A stretch of 64,000 nucleotides of DNA from Bacteroidota bacterium. GTDB lineage: Bacteria; Bacteroidota; Bacteroidia; AKYH767-A; 2013-40CM-41-45. Of the stretch, positions 50,243 through 60,628 are shown piece after piece (the first letter of the stretch is position 1; each line of letters starts with the position of its first letter). The notes under the pieces were generated by a model. The model saw only the letters and a program-made list of their open reading frames with translations, searched no databases and was not told the DNA's origin. The position numbers and the translations under genes are program-made. Location: NCBI GenBank assembly GCA_016720655.1, contig JADKKE010000013.1, positions 1 to 64,000 of the forward strand. Direction: 5' to 3'.

Positions 50243-51816
50243 ATGAATAAACTCTACAGTATTTTCAGCATTTGCCTGCTTTTCTCTCTGGTTTCTCAAG
50301 CACAGCCGGCAGGAACTCTGGATTCCACTTTCAACGGTACCGGAATTATCCAGTCCAACAACCTCATGCACGATATCTACAACGATGTTCGCGTTCAGGA
50401 CGATCAGAAAATTGTTGCCAGCGGTGTTTCTCTGAACACGAGCTACACCGGAGTTGTGGTTGTGGATCGCTGGATGCAAGATGGCAGCGCTGATACTTCT
50501 TTTGGAACAAATGGAAGAGTAGTCGTTCCCGTCGGTAATGATTCCTATGGGTACGATTCCTATATCCGTGCCGATGGAAAAATCATCATCGCCGGAATTG
50601 CTTACGGTCATCTCGGCGGTTTTGCCGTGATGCTCTTGCAATTAAATACAAATGGAACACTGGATTCAACATTTGGATTCAACGGTGTTTCACTCACAGA
50701 TCTCACAGTCTACGACGACCTGGCCTCCGCTATGGCCGTTCAACAAGATGGAAAAATTTTAATCTCCGGAACTTATACCGATTCACTCGCACAAAATGTA
50801 CCGATGGTGATGCGCTTCACAGAAACCGGTCAGCGTGACTCTACATTTGGTATCAATGGTGTAAGTGAAATTCCGGTTATTGGAGGAGACAATGAATTGA
50901 CCAGCATTAGTGTGATGCCGGATGGACGGATCATCGCAGCAGGACATTATGAAACTGCGTTTACATTCTTTGATGTCCTGCTGATCCGCCTCCACGAAGA
51001 TGGAAGCCGGGATTCTTCATTCGGTACAAATGGTGTTGTCATCCAATCGCTCACTGCGGGCATCGAAGATTGTTTTGGAATGCAATTGGCTGCAAATGGA
51101 AAAATTGTCATTACCGGTTTTAGCACGCTTCCGGATTTTTCATTTGATATGTTATTGATGCAATTCGACAGTACAGGTGTTCTTGATCCTTCCTTTGGAA
51201 CGAATGGTGCTGTTACTTTTAATCATGGTACAAACGATATCGGTTTGGATCTTGAAATTCAACCCAACAATAAAATCCTTGTCGGTGGCACCAGTGGTGG
51301 ATCCTGGGCTGATGATCGCGATTTTCTGCTCATGCGGTACAATCAGGACGGTACACCTGATCTTGCATTTGGAGACAGCGGGATTGTGTACACACAAATT
51401 GATTCAAGTTTCGACGAAGCAAATGCAATGGCCCTTCAGGAGGATGGAAAATTGTTCTTGCCGGCAAGGCAAATGATGGTGCAACACAACTTGATTTTGC
51501 AATCACTCGTTATACCAACGATTTATTTGTATCGGTGAATGAATTAAACACGGAAAATACTGCTTTCATTTATCCGAATCCCGCAGAACTGAACAGTACT
51601 GTCACAATTCGATTTGATTCAAAATCAAAAGAAACATTGCAAGTGGAATGGCTTTCTATTGACGGAAGAATGTTCCTCACAAATCAACCTGTTGAAGTGG
51701 ACCCCGGCACGAATGAATTACACATTCCGGTACCGGCAATAGCTGGTCATGGTTTGTATTTTGTCAGATTTCAGGGAGCAAAAAACAATTTTATCCAACG
51801 GGTAGTCATCAATTAA
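50243..51816 (+). pseudogene. Delta-60 repeat T9SS protein, broken by one base at an A-run
   Basis: From ATG 50243 (MNKLYSIFSICLLFSLVSQAQ, signal peptide) there are at least seven delta-60 type repeats with xDSTFxxNGxV patterns (LDSTFNGTGII, ADTSFGTNGRVVV, LDSTFGFNGVSL, RDSTFGINGVSEI and so on), each followed by a short strand like DGKIIIAGI. The frame breaks at an AAAA run (51448-51451); one more A restores IVLAGKANDG and runs into the C-terminal frame ending 51816, a T9SS domain (FIYPNPAELNSTV ... GHGLYFVRF). The joined protein would have about 524 residues. Secreted, function unknown. The break may be a sequencing error. Confidence 0.88.
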
Positions 51817-51908
51817 CTGGCCATACAGTAGAATTGAATTAATAAAAGCTTTAATTTACATCGCGTCGGCATTTTGTCAATCACGACAACTATTCTAAAA
51901 CTGTATCC

Positions 51909-53225
51909 ATGAAAAAAAAATACTCTGTCATTTTTTTGCTCACGATTCTGTTGTTCTCATTGTCAACAAACGCACAATGGTCAACCACAACATTGTCGAC
52001 CGCAAGATATAACCTGTCTGCTGCTTCCAATGGAAACAAAGCGATGTTTGCCGGAGGGATCGGAATGGTAAGTATTCCCTACGATGTTGTCGACATTTAC
52101 AATACTTCAGGATCTCCATTAGCCGGTGCAAACCTGGCAAATGGTCGAACAGATATTGCAGCGACAGCATGTGGTTCGAAATTGTTTTTTGCCGGTGGTG
52201 CAGACGACGGAATACTCATCAACTTCGACATCGTAGATATCTATGATGGAGTTACGAATGGCTGGACGACTAAAAATATGAGTGCAGCCCGTACAAAACT
52301 TGCAGCTGCATCCAGCGGGAATCAGGTGTTCTTTGCAGGTGGAGTAAATGATGGCGCAGGAACATGTTTCAAACTGGTGGATGTTTATGATACTGCTACT
52401 CTGGCCTGGACAACGACAGATTTATCAATTCCCCGCTACAATCTTGCAGGAGCATCGGCCGGAGGCAAAGTCCTTTTTGCCGGAGGAACCGATCTCAGTG
52501 GGACCGTTTATGATGTTGTGGATATTTATGATGTGGGCACTTCCACATGGACAAGTGCCACTCTTTTTGAAGCACGATACAATTGCACAGCTACTGCCTG
52601 TGGCAATAAAATTTTTATCGCAGGAGGCATCGGTTCCGGTGGTACAGAAAGCAAAGTCGTGGATATTTATGATGTTACTACGAATACCTGGAGCCATGAT
52701 TTATTATCAATAGGAAGGTTTCTGATGAGCTCAGCTGCTGTTGGAAATCTGGTGTTTTTTGCTGCAGGTGCGGATGCCGGTTTAAGTTTTGTAACCGATG
52801 TTGTCGATATTTATGACACCACATCACAGACATGGAGCACTTCTCATCTTACCCAGGGCCGTGCCTGGGGAGCAGCAACATCAATTGGAGATCTCTTCAT
52901 GATTGGAGGAGGGATCAATGAAACTTTTACTCCATTAAATTCCGTTGAGATATATTCCATTATCACAGCGACTTCCTTTCTTTCCAATGAGAAATCACTC
53001 GCCATTTTTCCAAATCCTGTTGGAGACAATTTAAATCTCATCAACAGCCTTCATCAAGGGAGTCTGGAAATTTCAAATTCGCTCGGACAAGTTGTCCTCC
53101 GAAAAACTCTTAGCGAAAACCCGGGACTATTGTCTGTTTCGGTGGACTTTCTTTCTCAGGGAATTTATACTATCGAGATTCGTGATGGAGAAAAAAGAGT
53201 TTTCCGGAAATTTGTAAAAAGCTAG
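51909..53225 (+). CDS. Kelch-repeat T9SS protein
   Basis: A 438-residue secreted protein. Signal peptide KKYSVIFLLTILLFSLSTNAQ. Six to seven Kelch-type repeats (residues about 25-350) show GNKAMFAGGIG, VDIYDVGTSTW and CGNKIFIAGGI patterns, forming a propeller. The C-terminus is a T9SS type A domain (AIFPNPVGDNLNLIN ... LSQGIYTIEI). No enzymatic residues are recognised, so a binding or structural role is likely. It follows the delta-60 gene by 92 bp on the same strand and could be cotranscribed; a terminator follows. Confidence 0.88.
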   Translation: MKKKYSVIFLLTILLFSLSTNAQWSTTTLSTARYNLSAASNGNKAMFAGGIGMVSIPYDVVDIYNTSGSPLAGANLANGRTDIAATACGSKLFFAGGADDGILINFDIVDIYDGVTNGWTTKNMSAARTKLAAASSGNQVFFAGGVNDGAGTCFKLVDVYDTATLAWTTTDLSIPRYNLAGASAGGKVLFAGGTDLSGTVYDVVDIYDVGTSTWTSATLFEARYNCTATACGNKIFIAGGIGSGGTESKVVDIYDVTTNTWSHDLLSIGRFLMSSAAVGNLVFFAAGADAGLSFVTDVVDIYDTTSQTWSTSHLTQGRAWGAATSIGDLFMIGGGINETFTPLNSVEIYSIITATSFLSNEKSLAIFPNPVGDNLNLINSLHQGSLEISNSLGQVVLRKTLSENPGLLSVSVDFLSQGIYTIEIRDGEKRVFRKFVKS

Positions 53226-53339
53226 TACAATTGAATTTGTATTGCTGATTCATTCGGATAAGTGATAAGATCGCGGGACTAAAAACAGTCAATCATCCGT
53301 TTCTTTAGAAAAGCAGAGGTATTTTTAACAGAATAGGTC

Positions 53340-53375
53340 AAAAGGGTGTAAAGTCTTAGAACTTTATACCCTTTT
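53340..53375 (+). terminator. Rho-independent terminator
   Basis: AAAAGGGTGTAAAGT (53340-53354) pairs with ACTTTATACCCTTTT (53361-53375, one G-T pair), then a T-rich tail, ending the Kelch gene. Confidence 0.9.
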
Positions 53376-53398
53376 CTGTTTTGGGCTGAATATTCCAA

Positions 53399-53406
53399 TA
53401 TCTTTG
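53399..53406 (+). promoter_or_regulatory. -7 box TATCTTTG
   Basis: A perfect TAnnTTTG 18 bp before the kinase ATG at 53425, implying a short leader. A TTG at 53381-53383 is 15 bp upstream, closer than usual. Confidence 0.5.
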
Positions 53407-53424
53407 CCGCAAAATTCTGAACTC

Positions 53425-54348
53425 ATGAGCCTGGTTGTGATTGGAACGGTGGCCTTTGATGCCATCGAAACACCATTTGGAAAAACGGATAAAATCATTG
53501 GCGGAGCGGCGACCTATTCGGGCACCTCCGCATCGTATTTTACTAAAAACATTAAACTTGTTTCCGTTGTCGGCGACGATTTTCCGACTGAAACGATTGA
53601 ACAATTCCGTAAATCCGGAATGTCGACTGAAGGACTTCAGATTAAAAAAGGACAAAAGACGTTTTTCTGGTCCGGGAAGTATCATATCGACATGAATACC
53701 CGTGATACACTCGACACGCAGTTGAATGTGCTCCTTGACTTCGACCCGATCATCCCGGATTCTTATCAGGATTGTGAATTCCTGATGCTCAGCAACCTCA
53801 TGCCACAGCTCCAGAAAAAGGTGATCGAACGCATTCACAAGCGTCCGAAACTCATCGTGATGGACACCATGAATTTCTGGATGGAAACACAATGGGATGC
53901 GCTGATGGACACAATCAAACTGGTTGATGTACTCACCGTGAATGATTCTGAAGCACGTCAATTGACGAATGAATATTCTCTCGTTAAAGCTGCTCAAAAA
54001 ATCCTGAGGATGGGACCGAAATACCTCATCATCAAAAAAGGAGAACATGGAGCATTACTATTCAATAAAGATCAGGTCTTTTTTGCACCGGCATTACCAC
54101 TGGAAGATGTTTTTGATCCAACCGGAGCCGGCGATACTTTTGCCGGAGGCTTCATTGGTCACATCGCACAAACCCGCGATATCAGCTTCGATAACATGAA
54201 ACGCGGAATTATATACGGTTCTGCAATGGCTTCTTTCTGTGTCGAAAAATTTGGAATGGAACGTCTGATTGATTTGAAACAAGCAGAGATCGAAGAACGC
54301 GTGCAGCAGTTTATTGATCTAGTGCAGTTTGATATTGAACTGGTCTGA
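53425..54348 (+). CDS. PfkB-family sugar/nucleoside kinase
   Basis: 307 residues from ATG 53425 (MSLVVIGTVAFDAIETPFG); the frame opens slightly earlier at 53404. The N-terminal family mark is KIIGGAATYSGTSASYFTKN. The C-terminal PfkB signature DPTGAGDTFAGGFIGHI contains the catalytic Asp in GAGD. VVGDDFPTET and LTVNDSEARQLTNEY fit a ribokinase-like fold. The phosphorylated substrate cannot be told from sequence. It is monocistronic between a terminator and an inverted repeat. Confidence 0.92.
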   Translation: MSLVVIGTVAFDAIETPFGKTDKIIGGAATYSGTSASYFTKNIKLVSVVGDDFPTETIEQFRKSGMSTEGLQIKKGQKTFFWSGKYHIDMNTRDTLDTQLNVLLDFDPIIPDSYQDCEFLMLSNLMPQLQKKVIERIHKRPKLIVMDTMNFWMETQWDALMDTIKLVDVLTVNDSEARQLTNEYSLVKAAQKILRMGPKYLIIKKGEHGALLFNKDQVFFAPALPLEDVFDPTGAGDTFAGGFIGHIAQTRDISFDNMKRGIIYGSAMASFCVEKFGMERLIDLKQAEIEERVQQFIDLVQFDIELV

Positions 54349-54386
54349 AGTTGGAAATTAGAGATAAGATGTTAGAAGTTAGAAGT

Positions 54387-54450
54387 TATTAGGTTATTGA
54401 GTTATTGACACTCTCATTAAATCGAGTACAAATAACTCAATAACCTAATA
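54387..54450. repeat. 20-bp perfect inverted repeat between convergent genes
   Basis: TATTAGGTTATTGAGTTATT (54387-54406) and its exact complement (54431-54450) around 24 bases, between the kinase (+) and SOD (-). AT-only arms make it a weak terminator at best; its T/A flanks fit a shared transcription stop. Confidence 0.75.
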
Positions 54451-54471
54451 TCTTAAAACTACTATTCCGTC

Positions 54472-55215
54472 TTATTTTTTACCTGCGAGATTCAGATTAG
54501 CGGCTACCTCTTCCCAGTTTACCAGATTCCACCAGGCCCCAACATAATCCGCGCGCTTGTTTTGGTATTTGAGATAATAAGCATGCTCCCAGACATCGAT
54601 TCCCATGATCGGAGTTCCTTTAAAATCGCTTACATCCATTAATGGATTATCCTGATTTGGAGTTGAGCCAATCGCAAGTTTACCATTTGCATCGACAGCA
54701 AGCCAGGCCCAACCGGAACCAAAACGTTTCATCGCTGCATCATTGAACTTGGTTTTGAACTCATCGAAACTTACGAAGGATGCATTGATTGCTTCCGCTA
54801 TTTTTCCGGAAGGAACACCGCCACCGCCTGGTTTCATAATTTTCCAAAAGAAAGAATGGTTCCAATGTCCGCCGGCATTGTTGCGAACAGGCATTGAATA
54901 TTTTGATGCATTGAAAATAAGCTCTTCTAAAGTTGCATGGATATTTCCTTCAGCAACGGCTTTGTTGAGATTCGTAACATAAGCCATATGATGTTTGTCG
55001 TGATGGATCTCCATTGTCATTTTGTCGATATGTGGTTCAAGTGCATCGTATGCATAAGGCAGAGGAGGAAGGGTAAATTCCGCGTGGGAGTTGAGACCTG
55101 ACCCTCCTGCAGCTTTGAGTATTGAGGAAGAAAATAACTGTGTGCCAAGACCTGCAAGAGCAAGAAATGAGGACTTTCTTAGAAAATCCCTGCGAGAATT
55201 GTTAGAATCGTTCAT
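54472..55215 (-). CDS. Fe/Mn superoxide dismutase with Tat-type export signal
   Basis: 247 residues from ATG 55215 (MNDSNNSRRDFLRKSSFLAL), where SRRDFLRK plus a hydrophobic stretch is a twin-arginine signal, so the enzyme is exported folded. The mature part carries the Fe/Mn-SOD metal ligands: His in MEIHHDKHHMAYV, His in GGHWNHSFFW, and Asp/His in GIDVWEHAYYLKY. The reaction is superoxide dismutation. An extracytoplasmic SOD is common in Bacteroidota. The choice of metal cannot be read with certainty. Confidence 0.94.
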   Translation of the reverse strand: MNDSNNSRRDFLRKSSFLALAGLGTQLFSSSILKAAGGSGLNSHAEFTLPPLPYAYDALEPHIDKMTMEIHHDKHHMAYVTNLNKAVAEGNIHATLEELIFNASKYSMPVRNNAGGHWNHSFFWKIMKPGGGGVPSGKIAEAINASFVSFDEFKTKFNDAAMKRFGSGWAWLAVDANGKLAIGSTPNQDNPLMDVSDFKGTPIMGIDVWEHAYYLKYQNKRADYVGAWWNLVNWEEVAANLNLAGKK

Positions 55216-55441
55216 AGTTATCGGTTTAAGTCTATCAAAGTTCCTCAATTTCTTTTAAAAATCGCTTAAATTTTGCATTTTTAACGCTTTGGTAAAATTT
55301 CTTCATTATTCACCCAGAATTGTTAGATCTTCATCAAAATCAGCCTATAAGAATGGTATTCTTGTTTTAGATTTGTGAACCTGACGGAAGTCAGTCGAAT
55401 CCTCCCGATTCACCCAACCAATAAACTCTAACCTTATCCGA

Positions 55442-58400
55442 ATGAACCAATTTTTTACGAGAGCATTTAGCTTCATTTGTTGCTTTCTGTTGCTCGCTGT
55501 TTCGAATTTACATGCACAAGTTTTAATCAATGAAATTTCTGCATCCAATTATTCAACGATCGCCAACAGCGATGGTGAATACGATGATTGGATTGAATTG
55601 TTTAACGATGGATCTTCTTCGGTAAACCTGCAAGGCTACGGTTTGTCTGACGACAGTCTGGATCGTTTCAAATTTGTATTTCCGAATTACTCCATCAACC
55701 CGGGACAACGCATTCTCGTATTTGCTTCCGATATGAACATCGGTACTCTGGCTGATCATTGGGAAACCGCAGTTACCGCATCCACAACATGGAGGTATTT
55801 TGTTGGAACTTCTCAACCTGATACAAATTGGCGAAACCTTACATTCAACGATGGATCCTGGTCAACAGGTCAGGGAGGAATCGGTTATGGTGATGTTGGT
55901 CTTGGCAAGACAATTACTACCTCCGCTCGCTCAGTGATGATGCGTAAAACTTTTTTCGCCCCTGATACTTCGGATATTCTTAAAGCAATTCTGTATATGG
56001 ACTACGACGATGGATTCGTAGCTTATCTTAACGGAATTGAAATTGCACGTGCTAATTTAGGCTCTGTCGGAGACCGGCCAACATACGATGTCTATGCTGG
56101 TATTTCTCACGAGGCTCATTTACCCAGCGGCGATGCTCCGGATTCCTTTTATGTCGACAATGAACTTTTAAAAAAGAGCCTTGTTGCAAGGAATAAATGT
56201 TCTTGCTGTTGAAGCACACAATTACACAAATACATCGAACGATCTGAATTCTACCCCATTTCTGCTGTTTGGAATGAGTACTCCGGGATCTACTTTCGGA
56301 AACAATCCGAGCTGGTTTTATAGCTCTGATGAATACTTCAATGCAAATTTCAAATTGAGTAGTGCCGGCGAAGCAGTGATTCTTTCGACTCCGGCTGGTG
56401 TAACAGCCGACAGTAAAATATTTCCTGCCCTTGGCATGGACAACTCGATTGGTCGATCGACTGATGGAAGTTCCAGTTGGTGTATCTTTTCCACACCAAC
56501 TCCGGAACACAGTAACGGATCTTCGACCTGTTACAATGGCTATGCTGCCTCCCCTATTTTTTCGGTGGCGCCAGGATTCTATTCCAACTCACAGTGGTTA
56601 ACCCTTACGACGACCACACCGGGCGGAGTGATTCGTTACACTACCAATGGAAATGATCCGAAGACAACATCGCCAACTTACAGTTCGCCAATCCTGTTGA
56701 ACAATACGAAAGTTGTGCGGGCGAAAGTATTTGCAAGTGGTTATCTTCCGAGCCCGACAATTTCCAACAGTTATTTCTATCACGAAGATGTAGACCTCCC
56801 CATTTTCACAATCTCAACGGATTCGTTAAACCTCTGGGATTACAATACGGGAATTTATGTCAAAGGCCCGAACGCAGATGCAAATTATCCATATCAGGGA
56901 GCTAACTTTTGGCAAGATTGGAAAAAACCTGCCGCAATAGAATATTGGGATAAAGATAAAATCAGGCAATTTCACTCCAATGGTGAAATCGCCATCTACG
57001 GAAATTACTCTCGCGCCAAGCCTCAAAAGAGTTTCAACATCACATTGAGCGATCGATTTGGAGAAGGCAATATTAATTTCCCTCTTATTCCGGATAAACC
57101 AAATATTGACAAAACCGATGACATCGTTCTTCGTAATTCCGGAACAGATTGGAATACGGTTCACTTTCGTGATGCTTACATGGAACGAGTAATGAAAAAC
57201 ACTCACTCCGGTTACCTTGCAACAGAGCCGGCGGTTCTATTTCTCAACGGTGATTTCTGGGGCGTTTATACGATTCACGAAAATCACGATCACCACTGGA
57301 TGGATCACAATTACGGATTGAAACAAGGTGATTATGATTATCTGAAGGAAGACGGTAGCACAATGACAGTGAAGAACGGCAGCAGCGCCGAGTTTTTCAA
57401 TATGTACAATTACGCGACAACTGCGAATACAAGCACGCAGCAGTTCTATGATAACATGGACGGTTATCTCAACCTTGAGAATTTTGCAGACTATGTCATC
57501 GCTGAAACATATTATAACAATGGAGACTGGATCGGAGACTGGACGAACAATATTAAAATGTGGCGCTCTCCAAAGGTTGATGGGAAATGGCACTATCTGA
57601 TGTATGACCTTGATTTTGGTTTAGGATATTCCGGTAGTGTGAATGACAACAGGCTGAACATTGCATTGAACCCACAAGCTTTCAGTTATACCTCCAATCT
57701 GATGAATGCCATGCTGGACAATCCGATGTTCAGAAAGTATTTCATCAATCGGTATGCGGATTTGGTAAATACAATTTTCAAGAATTCAGAAATGGACGAT
57801 GTGATGCATCAGTTCCAGGATTCGATGTCGCATGATATGCAGGATCATTTTGCATTGTGGGGAAGTACCATGAACGACTGGCAGGACAATATCGATGACA
57901 TGATGAATTTCGTGAGTCGTCGTCCGGCAAAGGCAAGAGATTATGTAGAGAGTGAATTCAACATGACAAGTCAGGTAACGCTTACACTCAATGCATCTCC
58001 TTCAAGTGCAGGGCGGATTCAGATCAGCACCATCATTCCTACATCACTCCCCTGGTCGGGAGTATACTTCAATGGCAATCCGGTTACGATCACTGCCATT
58101 CCGAATCCGGGTTACACCTTCGATCATTTCCGTTCCAATGTGACAATCAATTCAAACAATTACAACCAAACGGTCACATACAATTTCACGAACAACGATC
58201 AGATCACAGCTTATTTCACAGGCTCCGCTGCTACACCCCACATCACCATTAGCGAATTTAATTACAATGCCAGTCCTGCGAATGATGACGGCGATTGGAT
58301 TGAGTTACACAATTTTGGAAGTAATGACATTGATATTACCGGATGGATTATTCGTGACGAAGACGATTTTCACAAATACACTTTCCCGCTAGGCACTGTG

Positions 58401-60362
58401 ATTCCTGCAAACGGTTATCTCGTTGTTGCGGAAGATCTCGTAAAATTCAACGCACAACATCAGGGTGTATTCAATGTAATTGGTCCGCTCGGATTTAATT
58501 TTGGAAATGGTGGTGATCAAGTGCGCCTCTTCAACAATCAGGATGTTTTGTATCTCTCTTTTTATTTCCAAGATCTCGCGCCGTGGCCGGTATTGCCTGA
58601 TGGTGGAGGATACACTTGTGAATTACTCAGTTCTTCCGGTGATCTGAATGATGGCGCAAACTGGTTTCCCGGATGTGCCGGTGGTTCACCCGGCAGGGAA
58701 TACAGCAGTATCCTCGGCGTTCCTGTAACATTAACCGGTAGTACGACATTTTGTACAGGAAACAGCATCACACTTCAGGCGACATCGATTTCCGGTTATA
58801 GCTATCAGTGGCAACGGAACCATGTAAATATTCCCGGTGCTACAAGTCCAACATTGGTTGCAACACAAGGTGGCACATATGCAGTAAACGTCAGTTACCA
58901 GGGTTGTTCTTCCTTAAGCGACTCAACGGTTATCACTGTTGTAACGCAAGGACCTGATCCTGTTGTATTGCCTGCTTATCGTTGTGGTCCGGGTTCAATG
59001 ATGCTCACTGCGACTTCAACGGATACTGTGTATTGGTTTGATTCACCGGGAGGAAATATCATCGCTGTTGGTGATACACTAAATACAAATTATCTGACAG
59101 CATCGGTAACGTACTATGCACAAACAAGTTTATCCTGTCCTTCCAATCAAATAGCCGCACCGGCAACCATCCTTGAATTTACGGCGCAACCTTCCACCCA
59201 GGATGTGTCACGTTGTGGAACCGGCTCCATCACTCTCACTGCTACAGATACAGCAACGATACATTGGTTTTCTGAACTGAATGGAGGTGCTCTTGTAGGA
59301 ACCGGACCTTCAGTTATTGTCCCATTCGTTCCAACCGATACAACATTTTATGTTGAAGCCGGGGATATTTGTCCGAGTCCGCGTGTTGAAGTACATGTAA
59401 ATATCAACTCCTCTCTCGCTCCTGTACTCGGATCAGCCTCCCGATGTGGCAATGGACAAGTTGCTCTTACTGCATCTTCTCCGGATCCTGTATATTGGTA
59501 CGACGATCTCCTTGGAGGTAATTTATTAGGATCCGGCTATACTTTCATTACACCATTCCTCACAAGCACCACTCGTTTCTATGCGGAGGCCAATGGAGGT
59601 TGTGCCAGTCCACGCTCAGCAGTGGATGCACTCATAAACCCAATCCCGCCAAATCCTACAGTCACTGATTCCGGAAGCTGTGGTCCCGGAACAGTGAGTT
59701 TGTATGCTACTTCTACAGAGCAAATTTTCTGGTACGATGCTCCAAGTGGAGGAAATCTGATCGGATCAGGCTCTTTGTTTACAACACCATTCCTTACAGG
59801 ACCTGCAACTTATTATGTTGAAGCAGGCTATATCTGCCGCAGTGGACGTGTTCCCGTGCAAGCTTCAATTTACACACCTCCAACTGTGGATCTTGGTCCT
59901 GCATCTGTAATTATCCAGAGTGGACAAACGCTTGTGTTGGACGCAGGCTCCGGCTTCAGTAATTATTCCTGGTCAAACGGAGAGACAACTCAAACAATTA
60001 CCGTTGGGACAACAGATACGTTCACTGTTGTCGTTACTGATATTCATGGATGTACTGCGACAGACAGTACAATGCTCACTGTGACAATTGGGGTAGAACA
60101 TCCGGATGCTGTTGTAGCCTGGCTGGTGTATCCAAATCCTGCTCATGATAAATTGAACGTATTGTTTGAAACCGTTCGTGCTGAATCCTGCCGAATTGAA
60201 TTAACCGATCTTCAGGGTCGTATTGTTCAGGAACATGAAGCGAAACTCAGCGGTGGTCAAAATAAAGAAGTTGTCAATCTTTCAGCATGTGCAAAAGGGT
60301 TCTATTTGTTGCATATCGAAGCCGGATCGTTTTCTAAAACGGTGAAAGTTGCTGTTGAATAA
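55442..60362 (+). pseudogene. Giant CotH-kinase / lamin-tail T9SS protein, frameshifted at an A-run
   Basis: The frame from ATG 55442 (NQFFTRAFSFICCFLLLAVS signal) breaks at a six-A run (56170-56175). With one A fewer it reads ELLKRALLQGINVLAVEAHN and continues to 60362, about 1639 residues. In order: lamin-tail domain (LINEISASNYSTIANSDGEY); sandwich region; chitobiase-type segment (YTTNGNDPKTTSPTYSSP); CotH-like kinase domain (KPQKSFNITLSDRFGEGNIN, IVLRNSGTDWNTVHFRDAYM, WHYLMYDLDFGLGYSG); second lamin-tail (ITISEFNYNASPANDDGDW); several Ig-like repeats with RCGxG...YWF/YD; T9SS type A end (LVYPNPAHDKLNVL). Probably a surface protein. The break may be an error. Confidence 0.9.
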
Positions 60363-60381
60363 ATCATTGATTTAAAAATTC

Positions 60382-60420
60382 AAAATCCCCGGAGAATAAT
60401 TCTTCGGGGATTTTTTTTGC
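60382..60420 (+). terminator. Rho-independent terminator
   Basis: AAAATCCCCGGAGAAT (about 60382-60397) pairs with ATTCTTCGGGGATTTT (60399-60414, one G-T), followed by more T. Between the CotH gene and the next gene. Confidence 0.9.
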
Positions 60421-60628
60421 AAATGCGTTTTTTAAAAGATGACAAAAATCATTCGCAGGATTTTCATTTGAATGAGTTGAGAAAGGGAAATCTACATAGT
60501 ACTGTCATTTCAGCTCTGAATTTTTCTGATTCCATGTGTTTTTATGGAATTTGTTTAGGAACTTCATCTCCAGAAATCGACCCGGTATTCCAGAATATTT
60601 CCGGAGTGTTCCAAACAAAATTTCACCA

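Noticed and set aside
53356..54048. 230-codon minus-strand frame
   Set aside because: Lies opposite the PfkB kinase, which has clear signature motifs; it crosses the terminator at 53340-53375.
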